Below are positions 25,780-34,573 of a DNA stretch of 64,000 bases, piece after piece. The DNA comes from an uncultured Burkholderiaceae bacterium (GTDB taxonomy: Bacteria; Pseudomonadota; Gammaproteobacteria; Burkholderiales; Burkholderiaceae_F). A program made the translations under genes and the position numbers. The stretch's first letter is position 1. Each line of letters starts with the position of its first letter. The notes beneath the pieces were generated by a model. It was not told the origin of the DNA, made no database searches, and saw only the letters and a program-made list of their open reading frames with translations. The stretch spans positions 62,001 through 126,000 of the forward strand of contig CALXQR010000004.1 of NCBI GenBank assembly GCA_944390675.1. The letters run 5' to 3'.

Positions 25780-27516
25780 ATGCCCGATCAAGTAGAACTT
25801 ATCACCACGTTGGCCTGGGGTTTGGGCCTGTCGTTGATTTTCGGCTACCTGGTGAGTCTTATTCGCATGCCCGCGTTGGTGGGCTATCTGCTTGCGGGTG
25901 TCTTTATCGCGCCCACCACGCCCGGTTTTGTTGGCAACCTTGATCTTGCCAGTCAGCTCTCCGAGGTTGGTGTCATTCTTTTGATGTTTGGCGTGGGGCT
26001 GCATTTTTCATTGAGAGACCTGCTCCAGGTGAGGGAAGTCGCCATTCCCGGCGCCATTTTTCAGATGGCGGCAACAACGATTGTGGGTACGCTTGCGGCT
26101 TATTTTGTATGGGACTGGACATTTGTGGGGTCGCTTGTGATCGGTGTGGCGCTCTCCTGCGCCTCAACCGTGGTGATGACCAAAGCCTTAGATGCGCGCG
26201 GCATTTTGCAGACAGTGCGCGGCAGACTTGCTGTCGGTTGGCTTGTGGTGCAGGACCTTGTCACCGTTCTCGTTTTGGTGCTTTTGCCGACGCTTGCGGC
26301 TTTTTCTACCGATCAAGGCATTTCTTTTTCCCAGCTTTCCGCCCAGCTTTTTATCACGGCCTGTTTAGTGGTTGGCTTTGTGGCGAGCATGGTGATCATC
26401 GGCCGCCGGGTGCTGCCTTGGGTGTTGATGCGTGCGGTTAAGACCGGTTCTCAGGAGCTCTTTACGCTTTGCGTGATCGCTATCGCCATTACGGTGGCCT
26501 ACGCTTCTTCAACGATTTTCCATGTCTCTTTCGCATTGGGTGCCTTTTTTGCCGGCATGATGATGCGTGAAAGTGAATACTCGCACCGCGCTGCTCTTCA
26601 AACGCTGCCGCTGCAGGACGCATTCTCCGTGATCTTCTTTCTCGGTATCGGGATGCTCTTTGATCCTCAGGTTTTGATTGATCACCCCTTCAAAACAATC
26701 TTCATTGTTTTAGTGATTTTGTTTTGCAATAGCTTTGCCGCCGGTTTTTGGGTGCGCCGCAAAGGCTACCGTTTTATTGATGCGGCAACGGTCGGTCTTT
26801 CGGTCTCTCAGGTCGGGGAATTCTCTTTCATTTTGTCAGGGCTTGCTGTCTCGATGGGCATCGTCGGACGTGAAGAAATCTCGCTTATTGTCGCTGCGGG
26901 CCTCATCACCATTGCGATGAATTCCATCGCTTTTGCGGGCTTTCGTCCCTTCATCCGCCGCTTTTTCCCGCATTGGGCTCAGAAAGCCGAAAGCGAATCG
27001 GAAGCCGAAGACGGGGAGGGCACTGGCCGCAATCGTGTGCTTATCGTGGGCGCGGGTTTAACAGGGCGTGAACTCTACAAAATGCTCAAAGACACCGGGC
27101 TTGACGTATACATGATTGAAAAATTACCGGACCGTTCGATGCAAAACGAATTGGGTGATCACTTTATTTTTGGTGACGCGACGCATCCCCTTATTTTGTC
27201 AAAGCTTAATTTGGCGAAGACCCGCTGGGTGCTCAATACGAGTTCCGACCCCTTAATCTCGAGAACAGTGGCCGACCAAGTCGCCAAGATTGACGCTCAG
27301 GTGAAAGTTTTGGCCCTTTCGGATAAAGAAGGCGACCGTGATTTCTTTGTCTCGCGTACAGGAGAAATGGATCCCAATGTGTCTGCTCTCATTGAGACAC
27401 GAAAGGAAATTGCGCGCAGTATTTTCGATTTGGTGAAGGCGGATTTGCCGACAGCGAAAAAGCGTCCTGCCAAACGTGAAAAAAAGATACAAAAAAACCA
27501 AGATTCGGCCTCTTGA
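25780..27516 (+). CDS. YbaL-like CPA2 cation:proton antiporter with TrkA-N domain (copy 1)
   Basis: This 578-residue protein starts at the ATG at 25780. Residues 1 to about 390 form the Na+/H+ exchanger membrane domain, with PALVGYLLAGVFIAPTTPGF, LMFGVGLHFSLRDLL and the core SFALGAFFAGMMMRESEYSH. Residues 420-545 form a TrkA-N (RCK) nucleotide-binding domain with the Rossmann glycine motif VLIVGAGLTGRELYKML. It resembles E. coli YbaL and the KefB/KefC family, which move K+ or other monovalent cations against protons. The basic C-terminal tail (TAKKRPAKREKKIQK) is unusual. A paralogue follows immediately. Confidence 0.9.
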   Translation: MPDQVELITTLAWGLGLSLIFGYLVSLIRMPALVGYLLAGVFIAPTTPGFVGNLDLASQLSEVGVILLMFGVGLHFSLRDLLQVREVAIPGAIFQMAATTIVGTLAAYFVWDWTFVGSLVIGVALSCASTVVMTKALDARGILQTVRGRLAVGWLVVQDLVTVLVLVLLPTLAAFSTDQGISFSQLSAQLFITACLVVGFVASMVIIGRRVLPWVLMRAVKTGSQELFTLCVIAIAITVAYASSTIFHVSFALGAFFAGMMMRESEYSHRAALQTLPLQDAFSVIFFLGIGMLFDPQVLIDHPFKTIFIVLVILFCNSFAAGFWVRRKGYRFIDAATVGLSVSQVGEFSFILSGLAVSMGIVGREEISLIVAAGLITIAMNSIAFAGFRPFIRRFFPHWAQKAESESEAEDGEGTGRNRVLIVGAGLTGRELYKMLKDTGLDVYMIEKLPDRSMQNELGDHFIFGDATHPLILSKLNLAKTRWVLNTSSDPLISRTVADQVAKIDAQVKVLALSDKEGDRDFFVSRTGEMDPNVSALIETRKEIARSIFDLVKADLPTAKKRPAKREKKIQKNQDSAS

Positions 27517-27608
27517 ATGCGTACAATTATCACTTGAATGCTCTTGAGACATTCAAGGGTTAGTTTGCGCTTTTTTCTTTAACCATTCCTTTAGTTAGGA
27601 CTACGCCT

Positions 27609-29402
27609 GTGCATCACGAATTTGCACTGATCGCAACCTTGGCCTGGGGGTTGGGGTTAGCCCTTGTGTTGGGGTTTATGGCCGCAAAAGTTAAGCTCCC
27701 TGCGCTTGTGGGCTATTTGCTTGCCGGTGTTTGCATTGCACCCACCACGCCCGGTTTTGTGGGTGACATGGATTTGGCCTCTGAATTGTCAGAAGTCGGC
27801 GTGATGCTGTTGATGTTCGGCGTGGGTCTGCATTTTTCCCTCTCTGACCTTTTGCGTGTCAAAAAGGTTGCGCTGCCGGGCGCCATCATTCAGATGGCCA
27901 TTGCCACTTTTATCGGTATGTGTATGGCCCGGTGGTGGGGCTGGAGCTGGGGCGAGGCGTTCATTCTAGGGTTGTCGCTCTCGTGCGCCTCCACCGTCGT
28001 GTTGATGAAGGGTTTGGAAGCCAAGGGCTGGCTGCAGCGCTCGCGCGGTCAATTGGCTGTAGGCTGGCTTGTCGTCGAAGACTTGGTGACGGTGCTCTTG
28101 TTGGTGCTTTTGCCCTCCATCGCAACGTTCTTTAAAGGGGGCGACGCGGCCGCGGACGGTTCCATCACTATCGCGATTTTAGAAACCACGGTTTTGATTA
28201 TCGGTTTTATCGCCTCGATGCTTGTGATCGGACGCCGCGTTTTGCCTTGGGTGCTGATGCAGGCGGTGAAAACCGGTTCTCAGGAAATTTTTACCCTTTG
28301 CGTGATTGCCATTGCAATTGGTGTGGCTTACGCAAGTGCCCAGATCTTTAATGTGTCCTTCGCCTTAGGCGCGTTTTTTGCCGGCATGATGATGCGTGAA
28401 AGTGAATACTCGCACCGAGCCGCTCTTCAAACGCTGCCCTTGCAGGACGCTTTCGCCGTGATCTTCTTCCTGGGCGTGGGTATGCTTTTTAACCCGATGA
28501 TCATCATCGAAAATCCCCTGCATGTGTTGGGCATTGTCTTTGTGATCGTGGTCTGTAAGAGCGTGACCGCAGCCGTTTGGGTTAAAGTGATGGGGCGCGG
28601 CTATAAGGATGCGCTCACGGTCGGCGCGGCGCTTGCGCAGGTGGGTGAATTCTCGTTTATTTTGGCTGGCCTCGGTCTTAGCCTCGGCCTTTTGCCTCGT
28701 GAAGGTATGAGCCTTATTTTGGCGGGCGGCATCATCAGCATTGCGTTAAATCCGCTCCTTTTTGCGTTGGTTGAGCCAGTCTACAAGCGCTACTTCGAAA
28801 AAGAAGAGCCCGAAGAAGAGCAGGATGAAGATGATATCGAAGAGGCTAAGGCCGCCAAGCGCGACCGCGTGATCATCATCGGCGCGGGTGTCATGGGGCG
28901 CGAGCTTTGCGACAGCCTCTTGGCTAAGAAAATCAATGTGACGGTGATTGAAAAGAACGTCGACCGTTCGATGAAGGATCTTTTGGGTGATAACTTTATT
29001 TTGGGTGACGCCACGCAAAAGCAAACGCTTGAATTTGCTGATATTGAAAGCGCTCGATGGGTGGTGGTGTCTACTACCGATCCTGTGAGTTCGCGCAAGA
29101 TTGTGGATGTGATTGGGGAGACCGATCCCGAAGTTCGCGTCGTGGCTATCGCTGATAAAACCGGTGAAGAAAAACTTTTTATGGACGCCAATGGCGAATT
29201 GCCGGTTCATTTGGAACATTTGCTGCAACTTCGCCATGAGGCGGCCAAGATTGTTTTGGGTTACATTTGCGGCTCCCGCGGCCTGCGTACGGTGGCCAAA
29301 ACGATGAAGCGGCAGCCTGAGAAAACGGCCAAGGAAACGAAGGTGAGCGCGGAGTCTAAGCGCGAGACAGCAACAGAGACCGCCTCTGAGGCAAAATCAT
29401 AA
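27609..29402 (+). CDS. YbaL-like CPA2 cation:proton antiporter with TrkA-N domain (copy 2)
   Basis: This 597-residue paralogue of the preceding gene starts with GTG at 27609 (AGGA 9 bases upstream); the N-terminus MHHEFALIATLAWG resembles E. coli YbaL. It has the membrane domain with PALVGYLLAGVCIAPTTPGF and NVSFALGAFFAGMMMRESEY, then an acidic linker EKEEPEEEQDEDDIEE, a Rossmann motif VIIIGAGVMGRELCDSL and a Lys/Glu-rich tail of about 45 residues. The two copies are clearly homologous along the full length but well diverged, so the duplication is old. It is followed 27 bp later by nfeD, possibly in one transcript. Confidence 0.9.
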   Translation: MHHEFALIATLAWGLGLALVLGFMAAKVKLPALVGYLLAGVCIAPTTPGFVGDMDLASELSEVGVMLLMFGVGLHFSLSDLLRVKKVALPGAIIQMAIATFIGMCMARWWGWSWGEAFILGLSLSCASTVVLMKGLEAKGWLQRSRGQLAVGWLVVEDLVTVLLLVLLPSIATFFKGGDAAADGSITIAILETTVLIIGFIASMLVIGRRVLPWVLMQAVKTGSQEIFTLCVIAIAIGVAYASAQIFNVSFALGAFFAGMMMRESEYSHRAALQTLPLQDAFAVIFFLGVGMLFNPMIIIENPLHVLGIVFVIVVCKSVTAAVWVKVMGRGYKDALTVGAALAQVGEFSFILAGLGLSLGLLPREGMSLILAGGIISIALNPLLFALVEPVYKRYFEKEEPEEEQDEDDIEEAKAAKRDRVIIIGAGVMGRELCDSLLAKKINVTVIEKNVDRSMKDLLGDNFILGDATQKQTLEFADIESARWVVVSTTDPVSSRKIVDVIGETDPEVRVVAIADKTGEEKLFMDANGELPVHLEHLLQLRHEAAKIVLGYICGSRGLRTVAKTMKRQPEKTAKETKVSAESKRETATETASEAKS

Positions 29403-29429
29403 AAAAGTAGAAGTCAGGAGTGAGAGTTT

Positions 29430-29861
29430 ATGACATTGAGTGCGACGACATTATGGCTGATTTTGGCCGCTCTTTTGGGTATTGTTGAATTAATCGCCAC
29501 GACCTTCTATTTGCTGGTGCTGGCCGCTGCGGCTCTTGTCGCTTCCGGTGCTTCTTGGTTTGGCCTCACGCTTGAGTGGCAGATCGCGCTTTTTGCCGTG
29601 ATCGCGATTATCGGCTCCGTTTGGGTTCGCTGTATTCGCTCCATTCCGACCAAAAGCGATGCGCAGGCACACGCCCTTCAGAATTTGGATCAAGGCCAAA
29701 AGGTCACCGTGACGCAATGGAATGAAGCCGGCGAAGCCGAAGTCGAGTACCGCGGCGCCAAGTGGACCGCGCGCACGCTCGAGGGCGAAGAAAAAGCGGC
29801 CGGTGTCTACGAAATTGCCAAAATCGAAGGCAGTGTTCTTTATTTAAAAAAATCTTCCTAA
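29430..29861 (+). CDS. NfeD-family membrane protein
   Basis: This 143-residue protein has two or three N-terminal membrane helices (LWLILAALLGIVELIATTFY, then ALFAVIAIIGSVWVRC) and a C-terminal OB-fold domain from about residue 75 (GQKVTVTQWNEAGEAEVEYR, GAKWTAR). It is the short NfeD1b type without a protease domain, which almost always sits next to an SPFH/stomatin gene and partners it in membrane microdomains; that gene follows 18 bp downstream. AGGAG lies 15 bp upstream of the ATG. Similar to YbbK/QmcA operons. Confidence 0.88.
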   Translation: MTLSATTLWLILAALLGIVELIATTFYLLVLAAAALVASGASWFGLTLEWQIALFAVIAIIGSVWVRCIRSIPTKSDAQAHALQNLDQGQKVTVTQWNEAGEAEVEYRGAKWTARTLEGEEKAAGVYEIAKIEGSVLYLKKSS

Positions 29862-29879
29862 TCATAGGAATCAGAGAAA

Positions 29880-30860
29880 ATGAGCGGATTCATGATATTT
29901 ACGTTGGTGTTGGCTGTTTTGGCCATCGTGTTTGCCTTCCAGGCAATCAAGGTCGTTCCGCAGCAGTCGGCTTGGATTGTTGAACGGTTGGGAAAATTCC
30001 ACGCTGTGCTCTCACCGGGCCTCAATGTGGTAATCCCGTTTATCGACCGTGTGGCCTACAAGCATTCACTCAAGGAAATCCCGCTTGATACGCCGAGCCA
30101 AGTCTGCATCACGAAAGACAACACGCAGCTCTCAGTCGATGGCGTGCTCTTTTTCCAAGTGACTGATCCCACGCGCGCAAGCTACGGCACGAGCAACTAC
30201 GTGATCGCTATCACGCAGCTCGCGCAAACCACGCTCAGAAGCGTGATCGGTAAGATGGAACTCGATAAAACGTTCGAAGAACGTGATCTCATCAACCGTT
30301 CGGTGGTAAGCGCCATTGATGAAGCGGCTCTGAACTGGGGCGTGAAGGTACTGCGTTACGAAATCAAAGACTTGACGCCGCCCGCTGTGATTTTGCAGGC
30401 TATGCAGCAGCAAATTACCGCTGAGCGCGAAAAGCGCGCCGTGGTTGCCGCCTCTGAAGGCCGCAAGCAAGAACAAATCAACCTCGCAACCGGTGCCCGC
30501 GAAGCGGCGATCGCCGAGTCTGAAGGTGAAAAGCAAGCCGCGATCAACAAGGCAGAAGGTGAAGCCGCAGCGACGCTAGCTATTGCCAAGGCCACGGCCG
30601 AAGCGCTTCGTCAGATTGCCGACGCCACCCGTGCTCCGGGCGGCATGGATGCTGTGAACCTGAAGGTTGCGGAACAATACGTTCAGGCCTTCGCTCAATT
30701 GGCTAAAGAAGGCAATACGATTTTGCTGCCTTCCAACATGAATGACATGGGCAGCATGATTGCGTCTGCCATGAGCATCATGCGCGGCACCGATCCGAAA
30801 AAGGTTCCGACGGCTCAAACAACGACTGTGGTGCCGGACTCTTTTAAAGTTAATCCGTAA
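29880..30860 (+). CDS. SPFH-domain (stomatin/QmcA-like) membrane protein
   Basis: The 326-residue protein has one N-terminal membrane helix (residues 1-20) and an SPFH/band 7 domain with VVPQQSAWIVERLGKFHAVL and LTPPAVILQAMQQQITAERE, then a long Ala/Glu coiled coil (about 185-260, repeats of AAIAESEGEKQAAINKAEGE type) and a C-terminal oligomerisation helix FAQLAKEGNTILLPSN. This is the QmcA/stomatin architecture: large ring oligomers that organise membrane domains and tether proteases such as FtsH. It pairs with NfeD upstream. The four unknown genes that follow begin about 60 bp later on the same strand. Confidence 0.93.
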   Translation: MSGFMIFTLVLAVLAIVFAFQAIKVVPQQSAWIVERLGKFHAVLSPGLNVVIPFIDRVAYKHSLKEIPLDTPSQVCITKDNTQLSVDGVLFFQVTDPTRASYGTSNYVIAITQLAQTTLRSVIGKMELDKTFEERDLINRSVVSAIDEAALNWGVKVLRYEIKDLTPPAVILQAMQQQITAEREKRAVVAASEGRKQEQINLATGAREAAIAESEGEKQAAINKAEGEAAATLAIAKATAEALRQIADATRAPGGMDAVNLKVAEQYVQAFAQLAKEGNTILLPSNMNDMGSMIASAMSIMRGTDPKKVPTAQTTTVVPDSFKVNP

Positions 30861-30919
30861 TTGGTAAATCACTCAGGGGAAGCGGTAGCTTCCCCTTTGG
30901 TGTTTTCAGAAGATAAAAA

Positions 30920-31384
30920 ATGACAAAAGAGCTTGATTTCAGACCCGGGGTGATGAACCTGAGCGATCCCTCGCAGCTTTACTCCTTTTTTGACGGCTTT
31001 TTAGACAGCACCTTGGAATTCATGGATGAGGCAAAAGACGCCGAAGCCTTCAGCGAAGCGATGTGTCAGCACGCGTTGTTTTTAGCGACGGCCTTTACCG
31101 AAAAAGTCCCGATGGTGATTGTCGACGACAAAGATTTCGGTGAGGCCCTAGGCAGCCGCTTGAGAAACTCTTTGCATAAAGAGGGCCTCGTGCTTGAAAA
31201 TTCGCCGATTCTGCTTTCTGCGAAAGCGCAGGATTTCGTTTTTTATGCCGCGACACTTATGACCAAGCAATATCTTGATCTCATTCAGGATAGTTCTGCT
31301 CAGAAAGAAAGTGAAAGAGTCTTTGATTTGCGCCGTGATGCCTTCATCAGCCAATGGGTGGATCGTTTTTTAGGGAAACGTTAA
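30920..31384 (+). CDS. uncharacterised helical protein, cassette member A
   Basis: I do not recognise this 154-residue protein. It is soluble, acidic and almost wholly helical by composition, with no signal peptide. It is the most diverged of four consecutive proteins that appear related: after a helix with FSEAMCQHALFLATAFTEK it has an FGEALGSRLRNSLHKEG segment, then FVFYAATLMTKQYLDLIQ and a terminal WVDRFLGKR, which correspond in order to similar segments in the next three genes. Its stop overlaps the next start (TAATG), so the genes are coupled. It may be co-transcribed with nfeD/SPFH, 59 bp upstream. Confidence 0.75.
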   Translation: MTKELDFRPGVMNLSDPSQLYSFFDGFLDSTLEFMDEAKDAEAFSEAMCQHALFLATAFTEKVPMVIVDDKDFGEALGSRLRNSLHKEGLVLENSPILLSAKAQDFVFYAATLMTKQYLDLIQDSSAQKESERVFDLRRDAFISQWVDRFLGKR

Positions 31385-31896
31385 TGTCTGAAGCAACAAA
31401 AGAAAATAAAGGGCAAGAGCCCGCGATCGAGCGTTTCAGCTTGGCCGATCTTTCGGTTTTAAATGAGCTTTTTGAAGTCGTGCTCTACGATGTGGTGAGA
31501 CGCTCGAAGATGGTGGCCGCGGGCGAACTCAAAAAAGAAGAAGCCGTGGCGATGGATAAACAGTCGGCAGCCTTTTTGTCGGCGGTGCTTGCGGGCAAAA
31601 ACGAGCAGTTTATTGCTAAACCTTATTGGACAGGCGATCCGTTAGCAGGCTACTTAAAGCTTTTCATGAAGGAGCGCTTTGAAAAGGTGGGCGTGCCGCA
31701 ATCCGATCTTGCGGACACCCGTGGTGTGCTTCAGGCCGCGGCCTTTGAGTTTGTGTGTGATGCCTACGCGCTCATGAAGGAGTTTGCCAGCAAAGAGAGC
31801 GCCGAGGGTTTTCAGGGTGAAGCCAAGCGTCTTTGCAACATGTGGGCCGAGCGCATGCTCGGGCGCAAAGAAAGCGATCCGATTGTTTTTGATTGA
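31384..31896 (+). CDS. uncharacterised helical protein, cassette member B
   Basis: This 170-residue protein of unknown function starts at the ATG at 31384, overlapping the previous stop by one base, with AGGGA 7 bases upstream. Shared family segments are RRSKMVAAGELKKEE (cf. members C and D), AAFLSAVLAGKNEQF, DPLAGYLKLFMKERFE, FEFVCDAYALMKEF and the closing WAERMLGRK. No membrane span, no signal peptide, and no catalytic motif that I recognise. Helical adaptor or scaffold proteins would fit such a composition, but this is only a guess. Confidence 0.75.
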   Translation: MSEATKENKGQEPAIERFSLADLSVLNELFEVVLYDVVRRSKMVAAGELKKEEAVAMDKQSAAFLSAVLAGKNEQFIAKPYWTGDPLAGYLKLFMKERFEKVGVPQSDLADTRGVLQAAAFEFVCDAYALMKEFASKESAEGFQGEAKRLCNMWAERMLGRKESDPIVFD

Positions 31897-31905
31897 GTCT
31901 TTGAT

Positions 31906-32406
31906 ATGTCGTGCCCCTTGCGCTACGCCACCAAGCGTCAACTCGAACCCAATATTTCAAGCTACCCGGTTGCGCGTGAAGTGATCGCGCAGGCTGTTGC
32001 GAACACGTGGGACAGAGCTTTACGGGTCTCCGCCGGTGAGATGACGCTTGAAGAACTGGAAAAAGCCAATCTTGACTTAGTGATTTGGCTTCAGGAGACG
32101 TTTACCGGCGCCAATCCGCACTTTTCCTGTGAAAGCGAGTTCAACGGTCGGCGCTTGGCCGAGCTTATGCGTGATAATATGCGCTCGGAAATTGAGGCAT
32201 CAAACCCCGCTGTTGATTTTGACGATGATGAATCGGTCATGTTTTCCGTTTTTGCCTATTTTGTCTCTGAGATATTTGTTGTCTTAAAAGACGCGCAAGC
32301 GGCAACTCGGGGTTTGAAGGGCAATCCTCAAGTGGAAGGTTTTATTGATTTTTGGAGCTTGCGGCTGACGGGCGCGCCCTCGGCAAGTGATTTTAAGAAG
32401 GAGTAA
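31906..32406 (+). CDS. uncharacterised helical protein, cassette member C
   Basis: This 166-residue protein of unknown function starts 9 bp after member B. Its ribosome site is weak, so it probably depends on coupling. Segments shared with B and D: WDRALRVSAGEMTLEE, IWLQETFTGANPHF, GRRLAELMRDNMRSEIE, FAYFVSEIFVVLKDA and FWSLRLTGA. A cysteine near the start (MSCPLRYA) echoes the cysteine-rich start of member D. The middle is acidic (VDFDDDESVM). No known domain recognised. Confidence 0.75.
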   Translation: MSCPLRYATKRQLEPNISSYPVAREVIAQAVANTWDRALRVSAGEMTLEELEKANLDLVIWLQETFTGANPHFSCESEFNGRRLAELMRDNMRSEIEASNPAVDFDDDESVMFSVFAYFVSEIFVVLKDAQAATRGLKGNPQVEGFIDFWSLRLTGAPSASDFKKE

Positions 32407-32409
32407 TGC

Positions 32410-32970
32410 ATGAGTTGCAGCGGAAATTGTTCATCGTGCGGCAGCGACTGCCAAAAGCAGCCCCTGCGTCATCCCAATATCACCGGGGCCATTCTCGGCC
32501 AATTTATGATGGAGATGGCGCACCGCTCTAAGCAAAACGCCACCGGTGAAATCACCGAAGACGTGATGGATGAGATGGACCGCAAAACCATGAATTGGTT
32601 GGGCGCAACCTTCAGCGGTCAAAACGGTCAGTTTGAAATCGATCCGGATTGGTATCCGGTGGGTGTCGCGGGCAATCTGCGGATGAAGTTGGGCAATGAA
32701 TTGGCTCAAGCTGCAGGCGGCAAACTTCCCGACGACAACGCCACGCTTATTTTCTCTGCGATGGCTGTTTTCATGGCTGAAGTTTATGACACGTTGGCTG
32801 CTGTCACGAAAAAGGGGATTGAACCTTTGGGTGAAGTGCCCGCGCCCGAGCTTCTCGCGCTTTTGAAGCGTTGGACAGAAATTTTGGTGGGCTATGAATT
32901 GAAGTGGCGTGATCCTTCTGAAGAAAAAACCGCCGAAGAAAAAGAAGACACTCAAAAGGAAAACGCCTGA
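32410..32970 (+). CDS. uncharacterised helical protein with Cys-rich N-terminus, cassette member D
   Basis: This 186-residue protein of unknown function has AAGGAG 6 bases upstream of its ATG. The first 14 residues, MSCSGNCSSCGSDC, hold four cysteines spaced C-x3-C-x2-C-x3-C, a possible metal or cluster site absent from A and B. The body repeats the family pattern: HRSKQNATGEITEDV, NWLGATFSGQNGQF, VAGNLRMKLGNELA, MAVFMAEVYDTLAAV and WTEILVGYE. The tail is strongly charged (EEKTAEEKEDTQKENA). It is the last gene of the cassette, followed by a strong terminator inside smpB. Confidence 0.78.
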   Translation: MSCSGNCSSCGSDCQKQPLRHPNITGAILGQFMMEMAHRSKQNATGEITEDVMDEMDRKTMNWLGATFSGQNGQFEIDPDWYPVGVAGNLRMKLGNELAQAAGGKLPDDNATLIFSAMAVFMAEVYDTLAAVTKKGIEPLGEVPAPELLALLKRWTEILVGYELKWRDPSEEKTAEEKEDTQKENA

Positions 32971-32974
32971 TACG

Positions 32975-33001
32975 AAAAAGGCCGCCTCAATAAAAGCGGC
33001 C
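32975..33001 (-). terminator. terminator of smpB
   Basis: The stem GGCCGC/GCGGCC is followed on the minus strand by five T, 30 bp beyond the smpB stop. Confidence 0.75.
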
Positions 33002-33012
33002 CGGTATCGTTT

Positions 33013-33048
33013 AAAAGGCTTTGCGTTTGACTAGCGCGAAGCCTTTTT
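33013..33048 (+). terminator. terminator of the four-gene cassette, overlapping the smpB 3' end
   Basis: A 13-bp stem, AAAAGGCTT plus TGCG pairing with CGCG plus AAGCCTTTT (one T-G pair), is followed by further T on the plus strand. Its right half lies within the last codons of smpB on the opposite strand. Confidence 0.82.
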
Positions 33049-33480
33049 CATTAAGCGTTCGCGATCGCGCTCCCATTGCTTTTTGCTTTCATCGGCGCGT
33101 TTTTCATACTGACGTTTGCCCTTGGCAAGCGCCACCGTCAATTTCACTCGGCCGCGCGAAAAGTGCATGTCAAGGGGAATGAGCGCATAGCCCGAGCGCT
33201 CGACCTTGCCGATTAATTTATTGATTTCGCGCGTGTGCATCAAAAGTTTTCGCACACGCGTGGGATCGGGCTTGGTGTGAGTGCTTGCGGTTTTAAGCGG
33301 CGTGATATGCGCGTTTAAAAGGTAAAGCTCACCCGAGCGTACAATCACGTGCGCTTCTTTAATCTGTGCGCGCCCTTCGCGAATGGATTTGACTTCCCAG
33401 CCTTCAAGCACGAGGCCGGCCTCGTACTTTTCTTCAATGTAGTAGTCAAAGAGCGCTTTGCGGTTGACGATATTGGCCAC
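33031..33480 (-). CDS. smpB: SsrA-binding protein SmpB
   Basis: SmpB carries tmRNA to stalled ribosomes for trans-translation. The 149-residue protein begins with GTG and reads [20 protein letters not shown], then [20 protein letters not shown] and HARINPLK-like HITPLKTAS segments, and ends in the basic C-terminal tail ([20 protein letters not shown]) that enters the mRNA channel. Length is typical. It is convergent with the four-gene cassette. The tmRNA gene is not in this window. Confidence 0.96.
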   Translation of the reverse strand: MANIVNRKALFDYYIEEKYEAGLVLEGWEVKSIREGRAQIKEAHVIVRSGELYLLNAHITPLKTASTHTKPDPTRVRKLLMHTREINKLIGKVERSGYALIPLDMHFSRGRVKLTVALAKGKRQYEKRADESKKQWERDRERLMKKASR

Positions 33481-33670
33481 GGTTATTCTTTTCTAAATAG
33501 CTCTTGTTGGAGCGTCATTCTAGCAAGCGAGTCAGTGTTTGAGAAAAATCGAGAAATACTTTTGTCTTTGCGAAAGCGAGGATTGACTCGAAAAAATCAC
33601 AGTTTTACCATCAACAATGGCTGTTTTTGTGCACCTGATTAGTCAATTAATTTTGAGAAAGAATAGCATC

Positions 33671-34573
33671 ATGGAAAATAAAGCTGAACGCGTTAAAAAG
33701 TTCACCGACGTGATGTCAGACTTCACGGCTTACTTTGGCAAGCATCTTCCCGATGACGTCCAAGCCAAGCTTGAAGAGCTGCGCGCTGAACAAAAGACGG
33801 ATATGGCCAAGATCATTTACGATGCGATGTTTGATGACATCGCTTTGGCCAACAAACTCGACCGTCCGATGTGTCAGGACACCGGTGTGATTCAATACTT
33901 TATCGAAGTGGGTGATCGTTTCCCGATTTTGGGTCAGATGCCCAAGGCGCTCGAAGAAGCTACGCGCCGCGCCACGGTTTCGGCACCGCTGCGTCACAAT
34001 GCGGTTCAAATTTTCGATGAAAAGAATTCCGGCGACAACACCGGCCACCGCATTCCGTGGCTCGACTGGGACATCATTCCCGACAGCGACGAATGCGTGA
34101 TTTACGCTTACATGGCGGGCGGCGGCTGCTCGCTCCCGGGCACTGCTAAAGTCCTCATGCCTGTCGAAGGTTACGAAGGCATCGTGCAGTACGTTTTCGA
34201 CACGATGGTCGAACGCGGCATTAACGCTTGTCCTCCCGTGCTCGTGGGCGTGGGTATCGCAGGCAGCGTAGAAGTGGCGGCTCGTTTGTCAAAGAAGGCC
34301 CTGATGCGTCCGGTTGGCTCCCACAACCCCAATGCCCGCGGTGCGGAATTGGAACGCTTGCTCGAAGAAGGTCTCAATAAGCTCAACGTTGGTCCGGGCG
34401 GCTTAACGGGCATGAAGAGCGTGATGGGTGTTAATGTTGAAGACGCTGCTCGCCATCCGTCATGCCTTGCTGTCGGCATTTCCATGGGCTGTTGGGCACA
34501 CCGCCGCGCAGGCATCAAGTTTAAAGCGGACATGAGCTACGAGCTTTTGTCTCACAAGGGGGTGAGATTATGA
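33671..34573 (+). CDS. ttdA: L(+)-tartrate dehydratase / class I fumarase alpha subunit
   Basis: This 300-residue subunit of an iron-sulfur hydro-lyase is close to E. coli TtdA in length and sequence. Cluster cysteines sit in [21 protein letters not shown] and [10 protein letters not shown]. Other family segments are [13 protein letters not shown] and [16 protein letters not shown]. The enzyme dehydrates L-tartrate to oxaloacetate; two-subunit class I fumarases look alike and act on malate/fumarate, so substrate is open. In an anaerobe an oxygen-sensitive 4Fe-4S enzyme fits. Start ATG at 33671; the stop overlaps ttdB by 4 bp (ATGA). Confidence 0.88.
   Translation: MENKAERVKKFTDVMSDFTAYFGKHLPDDVQAKLEELRAEQKTDMAKIIYDAMFDDIALANKLDRPMCQDTGVIQYFIEVGDRFPILGQMPKALEEATRRATVSAPLRHNAVQIFDEKNSGDNTGHRIPWLDWDIIPDSDECVIYAYMAGGGCSLPGTAKVLMPVEGYEGIVQYVFDTMVERGINACPPVLVGVGIAGSVEVAARLSKKALMRPVGSHNPNARGAELERLLEEGLNKLNVGPGGLTGMKSVMGVNVEDAARHPSCLAVGISMGCWAHRRAGIKFKADMSYELLSHKGVRL

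Noticed and set aside
25780-29402. Recent duplication or assembly artefact for the tandem antiporters
   Set aside because: The two genes differ throughout at the DNA level, with different starts (ATG, GTG), linkers and tails, so they are old paralogues.
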